From positions 112,370-176,369 of the forward strand of contig JAKQDH010000147.1 in assembly GCA_029558835.1 (NCBI GenBank): a stretch of 64,000 bases of DNA, written 5' to 3'. The notes under the pieces were generated by a model. It was not told the DNA's origin. It made no database searches and worked only from the letters and a program-made list of their open reading frames with translations. Within the stretch, counting starts at the first letter, position 1. Each line of letters starts with the position of its first letter. A program made the position numbers and the translations under genes. The stretch comes from Planctomycetota bacterium (GTDB taxonomy: Bacteria; Planctomycetota; Phycisphaerae; UBA1845). Shown here piece by piece: positions 24,416-32,880 of the stretch.

Positions 24416-26056
24416 GTGAGTGACCCGCTCCTCCAGATGCGCGGCATCGACAAGTGGTTTCCCGGCGTACACGCCCTCAACCACGTCGATTTCAGCGTGC
24501 GCCCCGGCGAAGTACATGCCCTCATCGGCGGCAACGGGGCCGGCAAGTCCACGCTCTTGAAGGTGCTTACCGGCGTGCTCCGCGCGGACGGCGGCAGCAT
24601 CACGTTCGAGGGCACGCCCCTTGTGTGCGGCTCCCCGGCTGAGGCCGTGCGCTGCGGCATCAGCACGATCTACCAGGAGGTCAACTTAGTCCGCACGCTG
24701 TCGGTGGCGGAGAACCTGCTGTTGGGCCGGGCGCCGCGCGCGTGGTACGGACTAAGTTGGCGCCGGATGCGCATGCGGGCGGTCGAACTGCTCGGCGGCC
24801 TCGGCATCGATATCGACGTGAGCCGCCCGCTGGGCAGCTACCCGGTGGGCGTGCAGCAGATGGTGTGCGTCGCGCGGGCCGTCGATACCGACGCCCGGTT
24901 GATCGTGATGGATGAGCCGACCTCGAGCCTGGACGCCCGGGAGACCCGACGGTTCTTCGCCCTCCTCGAGCAGCTTCGCGCGCGCGGCCTGAGTGTCATC
25001 TTCGTGACCCACTTCCTGGACCAGGTCTACCGTATCAGCGATCGCATCACGATCCTGCGCAATGGCCGGCAGGTGGGCGTGTTCGAGGCGGCCGCTCTGC
25101 CGCGGACGCACCTGGTGGCCCACATGCTGGGGCGAAGCCCCGCCGAGGTCGAGGCGGCCGCCGGTGCCACAGCAGCAGCCTCCGCGGTGGCACCCGAGCG
25201 GCCGGCAGCCGAGCATGCAACTACGTTGGGCGGAGCGACCCCCGTGCTGAGCGTGCACGACCTGGGGCGATGCGGCACGCTGGCGCCGGTGAGTCTGGCG
25301 GCCCGGGCTGGTGAGGTGTTGGGCTTCGCGGGTCTGCTGGGATCGGGGCGGACGGAACTCGCCCGGCTGGTTTTCGGAGCGGATCGGGCGGATAGCGGCG
25401 TGTTCGAGGTTGACGGGCGACGCGTGAAGATCAAGGGTCCGCGGCGGGCGATTCTGCTCGGCTTGGCCATGGCGCCGGAGGACCGCCAGGCAGACGGTCT
25501 GGTGCAGGACCTGTCGGTGCGGGAGAACATCGTGCTGGCGTTGCAGGCGGCCGGGCGGCGCGGCGCCGCCGGTGGCCGGACAGGCAGTGAGAACGCGGGC
25601 TGCGGAGACGCCGGTGGCCGAGGCGGCGGGTTCGGCTGGGGGGCACGGGCGCGGCAGCGCAGCCTTGCCCGTCGCTTTGTGGAGCAGTTGGGCATCGTCT
25701 GTGCCGACCTCGATCAGCCGGTGCGCAATCTCAGTGGCGGCAATCAACAGAAGGTGATTCTGGCGCGGTGGTTGGCATGCCGGCCGCGTGTGCTCATCCT
25801 CGATGAGCCCACCCGCGGCATCGACGTTGGTGCCAAGGCGGAGATCGAGCGCCTGGTGCGCGAGCTGTGCCGCGCGGGCCTGGCCGTGATCTTCATCTCC
25901 GCCGAGCTTGACGAGGTCGCACGCCTCAGTGACCGCGTGCTGGTCCTGCGCGACCGCCGCGCGGTGGGTACGCTTGAGCGCAGCCGGATCAGCGAGGAAG
26001 CGATCATGGCGGCCATAGCCGGAAAAGGGGGTCAGGAGCCGTTTCAACAGCCATAG
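24416..26056 (+). CDS. ytfR: Sugar ABC transporter ATPase with two nucleotide-binding domains (YtfR-like)
   Basis: A 546-residue fused double ATPase. A GTG at 24416 is chosen (an ATG at 24437 is also possible) because it places MRGIDKWFPGVHALNHV at the N-terminus as in the family. Domain 1 has Walker A GGNGAGKST, Q-loop STIYQEVNL, SYPVGVQQMV as signature and VMDEPTSSLD as Walker B. Domain 2 has the degenerate P-loop GLLGSGRTEL, signature LSGGNQQK and LDEPTRGIDVGAKAE. This asymmetry is standard for RbsA/YtfR proteins. A Gly/Arg-rich insertion (about 382-410) is unusual. The last ten residues (KGGQEPFQQP) are encoded by an intergenic palindrome, see 26028-26104. Confidence 0.93.
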   Translation: MSDPLLQMRGIDKWFPGVHALNHVDFSVRPGEVHALIGGNGAGKSTLLKVLTGVLRADGGSITFEGTPLVCGSPAEAVRCGISTIYQEVNLVRTLSVAENLLLGRAPRAWYGLSWRRMRMRAVELLGGLGIDIDVSRPLGSYPVGVQQMVCVARAVDTDARLIVMDEPTSSLDARETRRFFALLEQLRARGLSVIFVTHFLDQVYRISDRITILRNGRQVGVFEAAALPRTHLVAHMLGRSPAEVEAAAGATAAASAVAPERPAAEHATTLGGATPVLSVHDLGRCGTLAPVSLAARAGEVLGFAGLLGSGRTELARLVFGADRADSGVFEVDGRRVKIKGPRRAILLGLAMAPEDRQADGLVQDLSVRENIVLALQAAGRRGAAGGRTGSENAGCGDAGGRGGGFGWGARARQRSLARRFVEQLGIVCADLDQPVRNLSGGNQQKVILARWLACRPRVLILDEPTRGIDVGAKAEIERLVRELCRAGLAVIFISAELDEVARLSDRVLVLRDRRAVGTLERSRISEEAIMAAIAGKGGQEPFQQP

Positions 26057-26104
26057 CTGCAAGTGGCTGAGAATACGCAAGTAAGGAGAATGGCTCCTGA
26101 CCCC
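26028..26104. repeat. Palindromic element with 13-bp arms overlapping the ytfR stop
   Basis: GGGGTCAGGAGCC (26028-26040) and its exact complement GGCTCCTGACCCC (26092-26104) enclose 51 bases. The ytfR stop lies inside it, so the ATPase's final residues are translated from the left arm. The right arm precedes ytfT by 16 bases, so the element spans the ytfR-ytfT junction. Confidence 0.85.
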
Positions 26105-26120
26105 TGTTCTGAGTACGTCG

Positions 26121-27134
26121 ATGACGAAACAAACACCTCTCGCCCTCTGGCGGCGCCCGACGTTCTGGCCGGTGGCGCTGCTGGCGCTGCTGTGGCTGCT
26201 GAACGCCGCGCTCACGCCGAATTTCGCGCGGATCGAAGTGCGGGACGGGCGGCTCTTCGGGTCGCTGATCGATGTGATTCACCGCGGTGCGCCGGTGATG
26301 CTGCTGGCCGTCGGCATGACGCTGGTGATTGCCATGCGCGGGATCGACCTCTCGGTCGGTTCGGTGATGGCCATGGCAGGGGCGGTGGCGGCCCAACTGA
26401 TCGCCGTGCATGACGCTCCACTGGCCGTGGTGGTGGCGGTGCCGCTGGTGGTGGCGGCCGCCGCGGGGCTGTGGAATGGTCTGCTCGTCACGCTGGCCGG
26501 CATGCAGCCGATCGTGGCCACGCTGATCCTGCTGGTTGCCGGTCGCGGGGTGGCGCAACTGATTACCGGCGGGCAGATCACGACGTTCGAGCGCCCGGCG
26601 TTTCAGTTCCTCGGTACCGGTGCGCTGCTGGGCGTGCCCTTCACTCTCTGGCTGGTGGCGGGTGTGACGCTGCTCGTAGGTGCACTGTTGCGGCTGACAC
26701 CGCTGGGCTTGTACGTTGAGTCCATCGGTGGCAACGAGCGCGCGGCCCGCTTGGCCGGCGTCCGCGTGCGAGCGATCAAAGTGGCCGGTTACGTGCTCAC
26801 CGGTCTGTGCGCGGGCCTGGCCGGGCTGATCGCCACCGCCGATATCAAGGCCGCCGACGTCTCCAACTGTGGGCTTTACATCGAGCTGGACGCGATCCTG
26901 GCCGTCGTGCTCGGTGGCACCAGCCTGAGCGGCGGTCGGGCCCGCATGGTGGGCGCCCTGGCCGGGGCGCTCATCATGCAAACCCTTACGACGACCATGC
27001 TCATGCGCGGCATCGGGCAGGAGTATGCGCTTGTGATCAAGGCGGTCGTGGCCCTGCTGGTGTGCTTGATCTACACACCCCGCTTCCGCGGCGCCCTGCA
27101 GCGTCTCGTCGGGCGGGAGGTGCATGCGGCATGA
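26121..27134 (+). CDS. ytfT: Sugar ABC transporter permease (YtfT-like)
   Basis: A 337-residue BPD_transp_2 permease with eight to ten helices. The family signatures are present: LLAVGMTLVIAMRGIDLSVGSVMAMAG in pieces at about 60-85, NGLLVTLAGMQPIVATL, and YVESIGGNERAARLAGVRVRA as the ATPase-contact EAA-like loop. LDAILAVVLGGTSLSGGRA is the conserved late helix pair. It forms half of the membrane channel with the next gene product. Its TGA overlaps the next ATG. Confidence 0.93.
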   Translation: MTKQTPLALWRRPTFWPVALLALLWLLNAALTPNFARIEVRDGRLFGSLIDVIHRGAPVMLLAVGMTLVIAMRGIDLSVGSVMAMAGAVAAQLIAVHDAPLAVVVAVPLVVAAAAGLWNGLLVTLAGMQPIVATLILLVAGRGVAQLITGGQITTFERPAFQFLGTGALLGVPFTLWLVAGVTLLVGALLRLTPLGLYVESIGGNERAARLAGVRVRAIKVAGYVLTGLCAGLAGLIATADIKAADVSNCGLYIELDAILAVVLGGTSLSGGRARMVGALAGALIMQTLTTTMLMRGIGQEYALVIKAVVALLVCLIYTPRFRGALQRLVGREVHAA

Positions 27135-28114
27135 GTCTCCTGCGGCGAAATATTCCCCTGCTGGCCAGCGTGGCGGTCTATGCGGCCCTTTACGTAGGTG
27201 CCTCGCTGGCGTATCACCACTTCTGCTCACTCCGCGTCCTGATCAACCTCTTCGAGGAAAACGCCCCGTTGGGACTGACGGCCGTGGGGATGACGTTTGT
27301 CATTCTCGCGGGCGGGATTGACCTCTCCGTCGGGTCGGTGATGGCATTGTGCTCGATTGTGATCGCCGTGCTGATCGAGCAGCACGGCTGGCATCCGCTG
27401 GCGGCCCTGGCACTGGCTTTGGGCCTCAGCACGTTGCTGGGCACGGGCATGGGCTGCATTATTCATTATCTACAGATTGCCCCGTTCATCGTGACGCTGG
27501 CGGGCATGTTCTTTGCCCGCGGGCTGGCTTTGATCATCAGCGTGGAACCGGTGCCGATTCGGGCGGCCGGTCACGCCTGGTTAGGGGGGCTGGGTATCCC
27601 GTTAACGGGGCAGCTTGATATTCCGATCACCGCCCTGGTCTTTCTGGGCGCGTTGTTCGTGGCGGCCTATGTGACGGTGTTGACGCCGATCGGGCGTAGC
27701 GTCTACGCGCTGGGCGGTGACGAGGAGGCAGCCTTGCTGATGGGGCTCCGCATCGGCCGCACCAAGGTCTTCGTCTACACAGTCAGCGGTTTCTGCTCCG
27801 GACTGGCGGGCGTGCTGTTCACGCTGTATCAATCGGCGGGCAATCCCAGTGCCGGCGTGGGCATGGAGCTGGATGCGATTGCCGCGGTCGTGGTGGGCGG
27901 CACGCTGCTGACCGGCGGGGTGGGGGGCGTCTGCGGGACGTTGATCGGCGTGCTGATCTTCGGCACGATCCAGACCGCGATCATCTTCGACGGCCGGCTC
28001 AGCTCCTGGTGGACACGGGTAGCCATCGGCACTCTGCTGCTGTTGTTCGTCCTCCTGCAGCGGGCACTCACCTCCGCCACCGGCCGGCGGAAGGCTCAAC
28101 ATGTCAGTGGGTGA
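27131..28114 (+). CDS. yjfF: Sugar ABC transporter permease (YjfF-like)
   Basis: A 327-residue second permease. ATG at 27131 overlaps the ytfT stop (ATGA), deciding the start. Motifs parallel ytfT: TAVGMTFVILAGGIDLSVGS, QIAPFIVTLAGMFFARGLA, YALGGDEEAALLMGLRIGR and ELDAIAAVVVGGTLLTGG. As in E. coli, two different permeases pair in the galactofuranose importer. No sugar kinase, mutase or regulator is adjacent on the far side. Confidence 0.93.
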   Translation: MSLLRRNIPLLASVAVYAALYVGASLAYHHFCSLRVLINLFEENAPLGLTAVGMTFVILAGGIDLSVGSVMALCSIVIAVLIEQHGWHPLAALALALGLSTLLGTGMGCIIHYLQIAPFIVTLAGMFFARGLALIISVEPVPIRAAGHAWLGGLGIPLTGQLDIPITALVFLGALFVAAYVTVLTPIGRSVYALGGDEEAALLMGLRIGRTKVFVYTVSGFCSGLAGVLFTLYQSAGNPSAGVGMELDAIAAVVVGGTLLTGGVGGVCGTLIGVLIFGTIQTAIIFDGRLSSWWTRVAIGTLLLLFVLLQRALTSATGRRKAQHVSG

Positions 28115-28572
28115 GCGTGGCAAAGACGTCGGCCTGTTGAAGACGCAGAAGACACGAAAGCACCGCTTGGTGTGGGTCATGCCGTGGGTGGGGCGTCTTT
28201 CAATGCGCTACCCGGCGCGGGCATTTCGTCTTGCGAGTCGGTCAGTGCTGGCGAGTCCCGGCAGGGCACGGCCGCGCAGAGACGCGCACCGCCCGACCCC
28301 GCGACATTCCATGCACGACGATGCGAAGCCGTAGTGATCAGGACGTGCCCACTCTGTGTGTACGGACCGGCCGACGGCTATGGTGGGTTGGTTCGGGGGT
28401 GGGCGGAAACGCCACCCTGAATCAAGGGTCGTTTCGGGCGCGGTTAGGGCCGCCGGTACATGTTTGCCTGACCCGTGGGTGTCGGCGATACTACGGCGCA
28501 TGCAGGTCCAGCCCGCAGAGGGGCTGCGCGGCTGCGGCGTGATGAATCCAGGCCCTTCGGGGAGGACCGACT
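28115..28572. other. Gap between the importer operon and the YhfC-like gene
   Basis: About 460 bases. A Shine-Dalgarno-like GGGGAGGA at 28558-28565 belongs to the next gene. I see no repeat of the main families, no clear terminator hairpin with T tract and no supported coding frame. Confidence 0.35.
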
Positions 28573-29766
28573 GTGAACCGCTTCCTTTCACCGGCAATCG
28601 TGGCCGCGCTGGCAATCGGCAGCGCCGCTTATGCCCAACCGGTATCTCTCAACTTGGACCGCGATATTACGCCGGAGGGGCAGACGACCACGGAGAGTTT
28701 CCCGGTCAGCGTTGCTCCCGGCCAGGCAGCGCTCTACTACAAGTACGAGGTGACACTTCCCTCTGGCAGGCTGACTCTGCGTCTGCTCGACCCGGCGGGG
28801 ACCGTCGTGGACCAGCAGTCGGCCGCCGAGGCGTTGACAATGCAGGGGAAAGCGACGACCGGGCAGCCGGGTACCTACAGCCTCGAGGTGGTAACGGAGG
28901 GTGCTGTGGGGCACTGGAAAGTGATCATCCAACCGGTATTGGCACCCTCAGCCTTTCGTCCGAACCTGATCTCCGGGCCCGCCATGCTGCTGGTGGCCGT
29001 GGGTAGTGTGCTGTGGTGGCGGTGGCGTTCGCACGCGGCGTGGCGTTGGTTCTGGGTGGGAGCGGGTGTGTGGACGGTGGGCGTCGCTCTGAAGTTTGCC
29101 GTTGCGCTGCCGCTGAATGGCCCCGTGCTGCGCGGTCTGGAGGATGTCCTGCCGAGATTCTGGTATCTGGTCATCGGTGGCGTGTACATCGGGTTGCTCA
29201 CCGGGGTTTTTGAGATCGGCGTGACACTGGTTGCCGGTTTGATCTGGCGTCGGTTTGCCCTCGACTCGGCGCGGGCGATCGCGGTCGGCGTGGGCGCGGG
29301 AGCGTTTGAGGCGGCCCTATTGGGGCTGCTCAGCCTGATCGGAATGGCAGTTGCAGTCTCGGGGCTGTTGCCGGATGAAGCGGTTGCCGCCGTCAGCGCC
29401 GTCATGCTGGTCACGCCCTTGGGGTGGCTTGCGCCCCCCGTGGAGCGCGCTATCGCCATTCTTTGCCACACCTCGTCGCGTGCCCTGACATTCTTGACTG
29501 TGGCGACGCGCCGCTCAACGTACTTCTGGGGCGGCTTTCTCATCATGACGGCCATCGACAGCGTTGCCGGCGCGTATCTGATCTCGGGTGCTTTGACCAG
29601 CCTCTCCGCCTGGTGGATCGAGCTGGCTATTGCCCCCGCGGCGCTCATCAGCCTGCCCGTGCTGCGCTGGTGTATACGTCACTGGCCGGTCGTGCCGCCG
29701 CCTGCGGTGTTGCCGGTGGAGACCGCCCCGGCGGTGGGACCCTCGAGCGCGGCGAACGCTGATTAG
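28573..29766 (+). CDS. YhfC-like (DUF2324) polytopic membrane protein with exported beta domain
   Basis: A 397-residue protein starting at GTG 28573, seven bases after GGGGAGGA. A signal peptide (MNRFLSPAIVAALAIGSAAYAQ) leads to an exported beta domain (about 22-125) that resembles pre-peptidase C-terminal-type domains (LTLRLLDPAGTVV, TGQPGTYSLEVV). Then come about seven to eight helices. GVGAGAFEAALLGLL and PPVERAIAILCHTSSRAL fit the YhfC family, whose conserved Glu and His residues recall CPBP-type intramembrane proteases. Standard YhfC proteins lack the exported N-domain. Proteolytic activity is only inferred. It is a single gene, convergent with the dockerin-like protein at 29814. Confidence 0.75.
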   Translation: MNRFLSPAIVAALAIGSAAYAQPVSLNLDRDITPEGQTTTESFPVSVAPGQAALYYKYEVTLPSGRLTLRLLDPAGTVVDQQSAAEALTMQGKATTGQPGTYSLEVVTEGAVGHWKVIIQPVLAPSAFRPNLISGPAMLLVAVGSVLWWRWRSHAAWRWFWVGAGVWTVGVALKFAVALPLNGPVLRGLEDVLPRFWYLVIGGVYIGLLTGVFEIGVTLVAGLIWRRFALDSARAIAVGVGAGAFEAALLGLLSLIGMAVAVSGLLPDEAVAAVSAVMLVTPLGWLAPPVERAIAILCHTSSRALTFLTVATRRSTYFWGGFLIMTAIDSVAGAYLISGALTSLSAWWIELAIAPAALISLPVLRWCIRHWPVVPPPAVLPVETAPAVGPSSAANAD

Positions 29767-29813
29767 ACCGCCAGGGGATGAAAGCGTGCAGCGGCACCGA
29801 AGGGGCCGCGCAT

Positions 29814-30590
29814 TTAATCCGTAAACAGCGCCGCAAACTGCGCGAAGTCCGCGAGGTCCACGTCTTCGTCATCGTCGAGGTCAAACGAGACCAGGCAGCG
29901 CAGCTCCGCCTCACACGTGCCGGCAGCCGGTTGCGGCGGCGTGTCCGGCCCGGCCAGGCAATCCTCGAAAGCGGCGTAGTCGGTCAGGTCCACGTCGCCA
30001 TCGTCATCGTAGTCACCCGCATCGAAGCTCAGGTCGACGTTCGTGAAACTGAAGGTAAACGGGGCTGACGGCGTGTAGTGTGTGGAGCCGGTGTCCCGCA
30101 GGATGAACGTGGCCTGCCAGACACACTGCGTCGGGTCATACAATGGGTCATCGGAGTTGACGTGCCACGTCAGATGGACGTGCAGACTGCTGCCGCCCAG
30201 GTACGTGCTTTCTCCCGGCTCATCGAGAATCTGGTAGGCGGCGTCGATCGCCCGGAAGGCCGGGTCACACGCAACGACCTCCAAGCGGATTGCGCAGCCG
30301 GCCTGCAACGGATACACGTTGTTCTGCGGCTCCGGCGTCTGGAGCGCGTCGAAGCCCGGATCGTCGTCGGCCCAGCCGTGCAGCAGCCCGCTCACCGGTG
30401 GCAACACTCTGTAGTTCTCTTCCGGGACGTATCCCGACGGCGTCAGGGCAAGCTGCCCGCCCGCGGTTCGCCCCACCCAGACGTCGCCCTGATGCTCGGC
30501 GCGCGCCGGCGCGGAAACGCCGGCGGCGCTGCCCAACGCGACCACGATCCACAGTACCGAGCTCTTGCCCGCCATGCGGCTTGCATACAT
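29814..30590 (-). CDS. Secreted all3515-like domain protein with dockerin-like end
   Basis: A 258-residue exported protein. The signal peptide ends ARAEHQGD. Residues 32-185 hold a domain shared with the upstream neighbour at 30718 (VSGLLHGWADDDPGF, SSLHVHLTWHVNSDDPLYDP, RDTGSTHYTPS). The pattern HxD...VG...GQL, GWxxDDPGF, LHxHLxWH resembles the all3515 family of Zur-repressed PEP-CTERM proteins of cyanobacteria. In place of a PEP-CTERM tail it ends in two EF-hand/dockerin-like repeats (DYDDDGDVDLTDYAAF, DLDDDEDVDLADFAQF). The His cluster could bind metal; that is inference. An ATG at 30575 (MAGKSS) is an alternative start. Confidence 0.75.
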   Translation of the reverse strand: MYASRMAGKSSVLWIVVALGSAAGVSAPARAEHQGDVWVGRTAGGQLALTPSGYVPEENYRVLPPVSGLLHGWADDDPGFDALQTPEPQNNVYPLQAGCAIRLEVVACDPAFRAIDAAYQILDEPGESTYLGGSSLHVHLTWHVNSDDPLYDPTQCVWQATFILRDTGSTHYTPSAPFTFSFTNVDLSFDAGDYDDDGDVDLTDYAAFEDCLAGPDTPPQPAAGTCEAELRCLVSFDLDDDEDVDLADFAQFAALFTD

Positions 30591-30717
30591 GCTCTTCTCC
30601 CGTTTCCAGAAGCGGCCGCTTTCGAGCCGACCGCGGTTCCTTAGTTTCGTCTATGCATTCGGGAAGCAGGGGCGGTGCAGGCCGTCCCGCCCGCACCGCC
30701 CCGTACTCACCCGGCCT

Positions 30718-31323
30718 CTACTGCCGGCGCCGCCGCGCGGCCAGAATCACCCCCACGACGGCCAGCGCCAGCGTCCCCGGTTCCGGTGTCGTGAACTGAA
30801 GTGTGTATACCTCCGACGGCAGGTAACCCTTCGAGCCCGCATCGAGCAGGCGGAACTGACCCAGCCACACCTCCTGGCTGGGCTCGAACAGCGGGTCCTC
30901 GCTGTCGATGTGCCAGTCCAGATGGCTGTGCAGATGCTCGTCCCCGAGCAGCCAACTGTCGCCCGGGTCGTGGAGCACGGCCGCGAAGCCCGGTGCCCAT
31001 GCCTTGAACGCATCGTCGAACTGCACAACCTCGAAGACGACCTGCACGCCCTCCTGAAGGCAATACAGGTTCTCGTCCGGCTCGTCCTCCTCGAGATGGG
31101 CGAAGCCCGGATCATCCGCCGCCCAGCCCTGCAGCAATCCGCTGACCGCCGGCAGCGTGTGCACTTCTTCCCAATCAAAGTGGGCCGCGAGCTGTCCATC
31201 GAGCGTGCGACCCACCACAATGTCGTCGTGCTGATGGGGTTGGGCCTCGGCCGGGGCAGCCATGAACGCCGTGGTCGTCGAAGCGGCGAGTACAACCCAA
31301 ATCGTTCTCAGATTCAGACGCAT
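30718..31323 (-). CDS. all3515-like domain protein with PEP-CTERM signal
   Basis: A 201-residue exported paralogue of the 29814 protein. ATG at 31323 follows GGAGGAG by nine bases and gives the signal peptide MRLNLRTIWVVLAASTTTAF. The mature part opens QPHQHDDIVVGRTLDGQL and carries VSGLLQGWAADDPGF, GDEHLHSHLDWHIDSEDPLF and SKGYLPSEVYTLQF. The C-terminus TPEPGTLALAVVGVILAARR is a clear PEP-CTERM sorting signal. The layout matches the all3515 Zur-repressed PEP-CTERM group, so zinc starvation is a plausible trigger (inference). It is downstream of a prepilin-like gene and, further up, of an operator-bearing promoter. Confidence 0.8.
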   Translation of the reverse strand: MRLNLRTIWVVLAASTTTAFMAAPAEAQPHQHDDIVVGRTLDGQLAAHFDWEEVHTLPAVSGLLQGWAADDPGFAHLEEDEPDENLYCLQEGVQVVFEVVQFDDAFKAWAPGFAAVLHDPGDSWLLGDEHLHSHLDWHIDSEDPLFEPSQEVWLGQFRLLDAGSKGYLPSEVYTLQFTTPEPGTLALAVVGVILAARRRRQ

Positions 31324-31389
31324 TACTGGTTTCTCCTCCACTGTTACGGGTGTGTGTTTGTGCAAGTACGACGGCTGGGCGCCGCACGC

Positions 31390-32094
31390 TCAGTGGGCGA
31401 TCTCCGGGTCGTACTTGTTGTGTCTCCAGACAATTCGTGGAAACTGGCTGTTTTCATAGTCGATGTCGTAAGTCTCCTTGAAGCTCAGCGGCTCCACGTG
31501 GGTATCCACAAATGTATAGTTGGCCTTCTTCAGGTGCCGGCCCAGCGTCATCTCCTCGCGGGCGAGGCGCTCGGGGTCGGGCCACCAGTTCTCGGGATGC
31601 ACGTGGTCGGAGGCAGCGTAGGTGCCGGTCTCCGCGAGTTCCACCATGTAGATGGTCTGCGCCGGCCGGGGGAACATGCTGAGCTGGTTCCACGGCCCGC
31701 GCCCCCCGATCTGCTGGACCGTGTAGTAGGTCACGCCGTAACTGCTGCGGCGCAACTGCTCCGTGTCCGGTACGAAGGTCTCCCAGTGCGGACTCTCGTC
31801 CGCGGGGCAGCGGGCGATGAGGGTATTGTTGTAGTCCTTCTTGAGCGTGTTGAGCCAGGTGGCGTGCTCGTTGACGCTCCCCCCGTGCGCCAGCCCGGCG
31901 GTGACCAGTCGATCACGATGGTCGTTGGCATACGCGTGTACGGCCAGGGCAAGGCTGCGCAGGTTGCTGGCGCAGACCGTGCGCCGGGCCTGGTGCCGAG
32001 CGGCGCTCAACGACGGCAGCAGAATCGAGATCAGCAGCGCGATGATCGCAATGACGACCAGCAGTTCCACCAGCGTAAAGGCATGGCGACGCAT
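31390..32094 (-). CDS. Prepilin-like (type II pseudopilin) protein
   Basis: A 234-residue protein. The start at 32094 gives [20 protein letters not shown], the classic short basic leader and type IV prepilin peptidase site before FTLVEL, then a hydrophobic helix. [21 protein letters not shown] is the usual continuation in planctomycetes. The exported part has several His and Asp residues ([30 protein letters not shown]), the last resembling the closing motif of planctomycetal pseudopilins. These proteins are numerous in the phylum and their roles are unclear. It lies between the small Cys/His protein and two all3515-like proteins, all leftward, so it probably shares their transcript. Confidence 0.9.
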   Translation of the reverse strand: MRRHAFTLVELLVVIAIIALLISILLPSLSAARHQARRTVCASNLRSLALAVHAYANDHRDRLVTAGLAHGGSVNEHATWLNTLKKDYNNTLIARCPADESPHWETFVPDTEQLRRSSYGVTYYTVQQIGGRGPWNQLSMFPRPAQTIYMVELAETGTYAASDHVHPENWWPDPERLAREEMTLGRHLKKANYTFVDTHVEPLSFKETYDIDYENSQFPRIVWRHNKYDPEIAH

Positions 32095-32222
32095 GAGGGT
32101 GCTCCTGCGCAGGCGTACAAATGTCCAGGCGGTGCCGGAAAGGCTCCGCGTGCGAAAGAGGACGCGCAATTGCCGTGAGATGACGCCGCTGAGCTACGTC
32201 GGACCACGCCCAGGGGAAACCC

Positions 32223-32331
32223 GGGTGGCATGCTCAGGCTTGCCGCAGGCGAGCGCCGGCATGCGGGCCGCGAACTCCAACTCTGCCGGGAGGGCATGGT
32301 CCCGGTACGCCGGGACTTGGCCATGCCACCC
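32223..32331. repeat. Family A element upstream of the prepilin-like gene
   Basis: Begins GGGTGGCATGCTCAGGCTTG and ends TTGGCCATGCCACCC. Its middle (GGCATGGTCCCGGTACGCCG) differs from the 24243 type and matches the variant at 59356 better, so there are at least two subtypes. Confidence 0.8.
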
Positions 32332-32368
32332 GCGTCGGAGTGTCGGTTCCCCACCGGTGTGGAGCTGT

Positions 32369-32731
32369 TCAGGTGTGAACGGGGGGTGCCCGCGCGGTGG
32401 GCAGCGCTCGGCAGTCGAGGAGGACCGGGATGCCGCCTCCGCACGGAACGGCGCGAGGCGCCTCCGTCGGTGGGCCGATGGCTGCGCCGGTTTCGGGCGC
32501 GCCGGACTTGGTGGCCGTGCTCAACTGGAGGCAGGTGGGGCACCGATCGGCGCTGACGCAGTGGCCGACGGCGGGGTGGCCCACAACACCCGCGATGACG
32601 CTCGGCCGGGGCGGGCCGCCGGCGGTCTGCCCGTGCGCGCAGTGAAGGTGGAGCATCCCCGTCAGCCCCGCGGTGGTGCTGGCGTAGGGCAGCAGCGTGA
32701 GGATGTACCACAGAGACCGGGGAAGCCGCAC
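32369..32731 (-). CDS. Small membrane protein with Cys/His motifs, unknown
   Basis: A 120-residue protein that I do not recognise. GTG at 32731 is chosen over TTG at 32752: a GGAG lies six bases before it, and the TTG lies inside the putative operator. One N-terminal hydrophobic stretch (RSLWYILTLLPYASTTAGLTG) is followed by MLHLHCAHGQ and VGHPAVGHCVSADRCPTC, a run of His and Cys that could bind a metal. The C-terminal third is Pro/Ala-rich. A strong promoter with a dyad is directly upstream, and the prepilin-like and all3515-like genes follow on the same strand after a family A repeat. The gene call rests mainly on promoter, SD and membrane segment. Confidence 0.5.
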   Translation of the reverse strand: MRLPRSLWYILTLLPYASTTAGLTGMLHLHCAHGQTAGGPPRPSVIAGVVGHPAVGHCVSADRCPTCLQLSTATKSGAPETGAAIGPPTEAPRAVPCGGGIPVLLDCRALPTARAPPVHT

Positions 32732-32740
32732 CGAACGCTC

Positions 32741-32796
32741 CAGGTAAGACAAGGTATTACCTGCTCAAATATACGCCGCGACCGGGGAGTTGTCAA
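32741..32796 (-). promoter_or_regulatory. Strong sigma-70-type promoter with dyad operator
   Basis: On the minus strand TTGACA (32796-32791), a 17-base spacer and TATATT (32773-32768) form a near-consensus promoter with start site near 32761. Over the start site lie CAGGTAA (32741-32747) and TTACCTG (32757-32763), perfect inverted arms nine bases apart, with a nested AGGTA-T-TACCT palindrome at 32752-32762. Three half-sites of AGGTA between +1 and the ribosome site suggest a repressor operator. The regulator is unknown; Zur is a candidate because of the downstream genes, but the site is not a known Zur box that I can identify. Confidence 0.7.
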
Positions 32797-32880
32797 GTCG
32801 TTTTCCGGCAGTTCACGGCGGTTCGGGTCCGTGAGCGATCCGGCGGCTTCCGGCGGGCGTAGGAATCGCCTGACGGGTAG

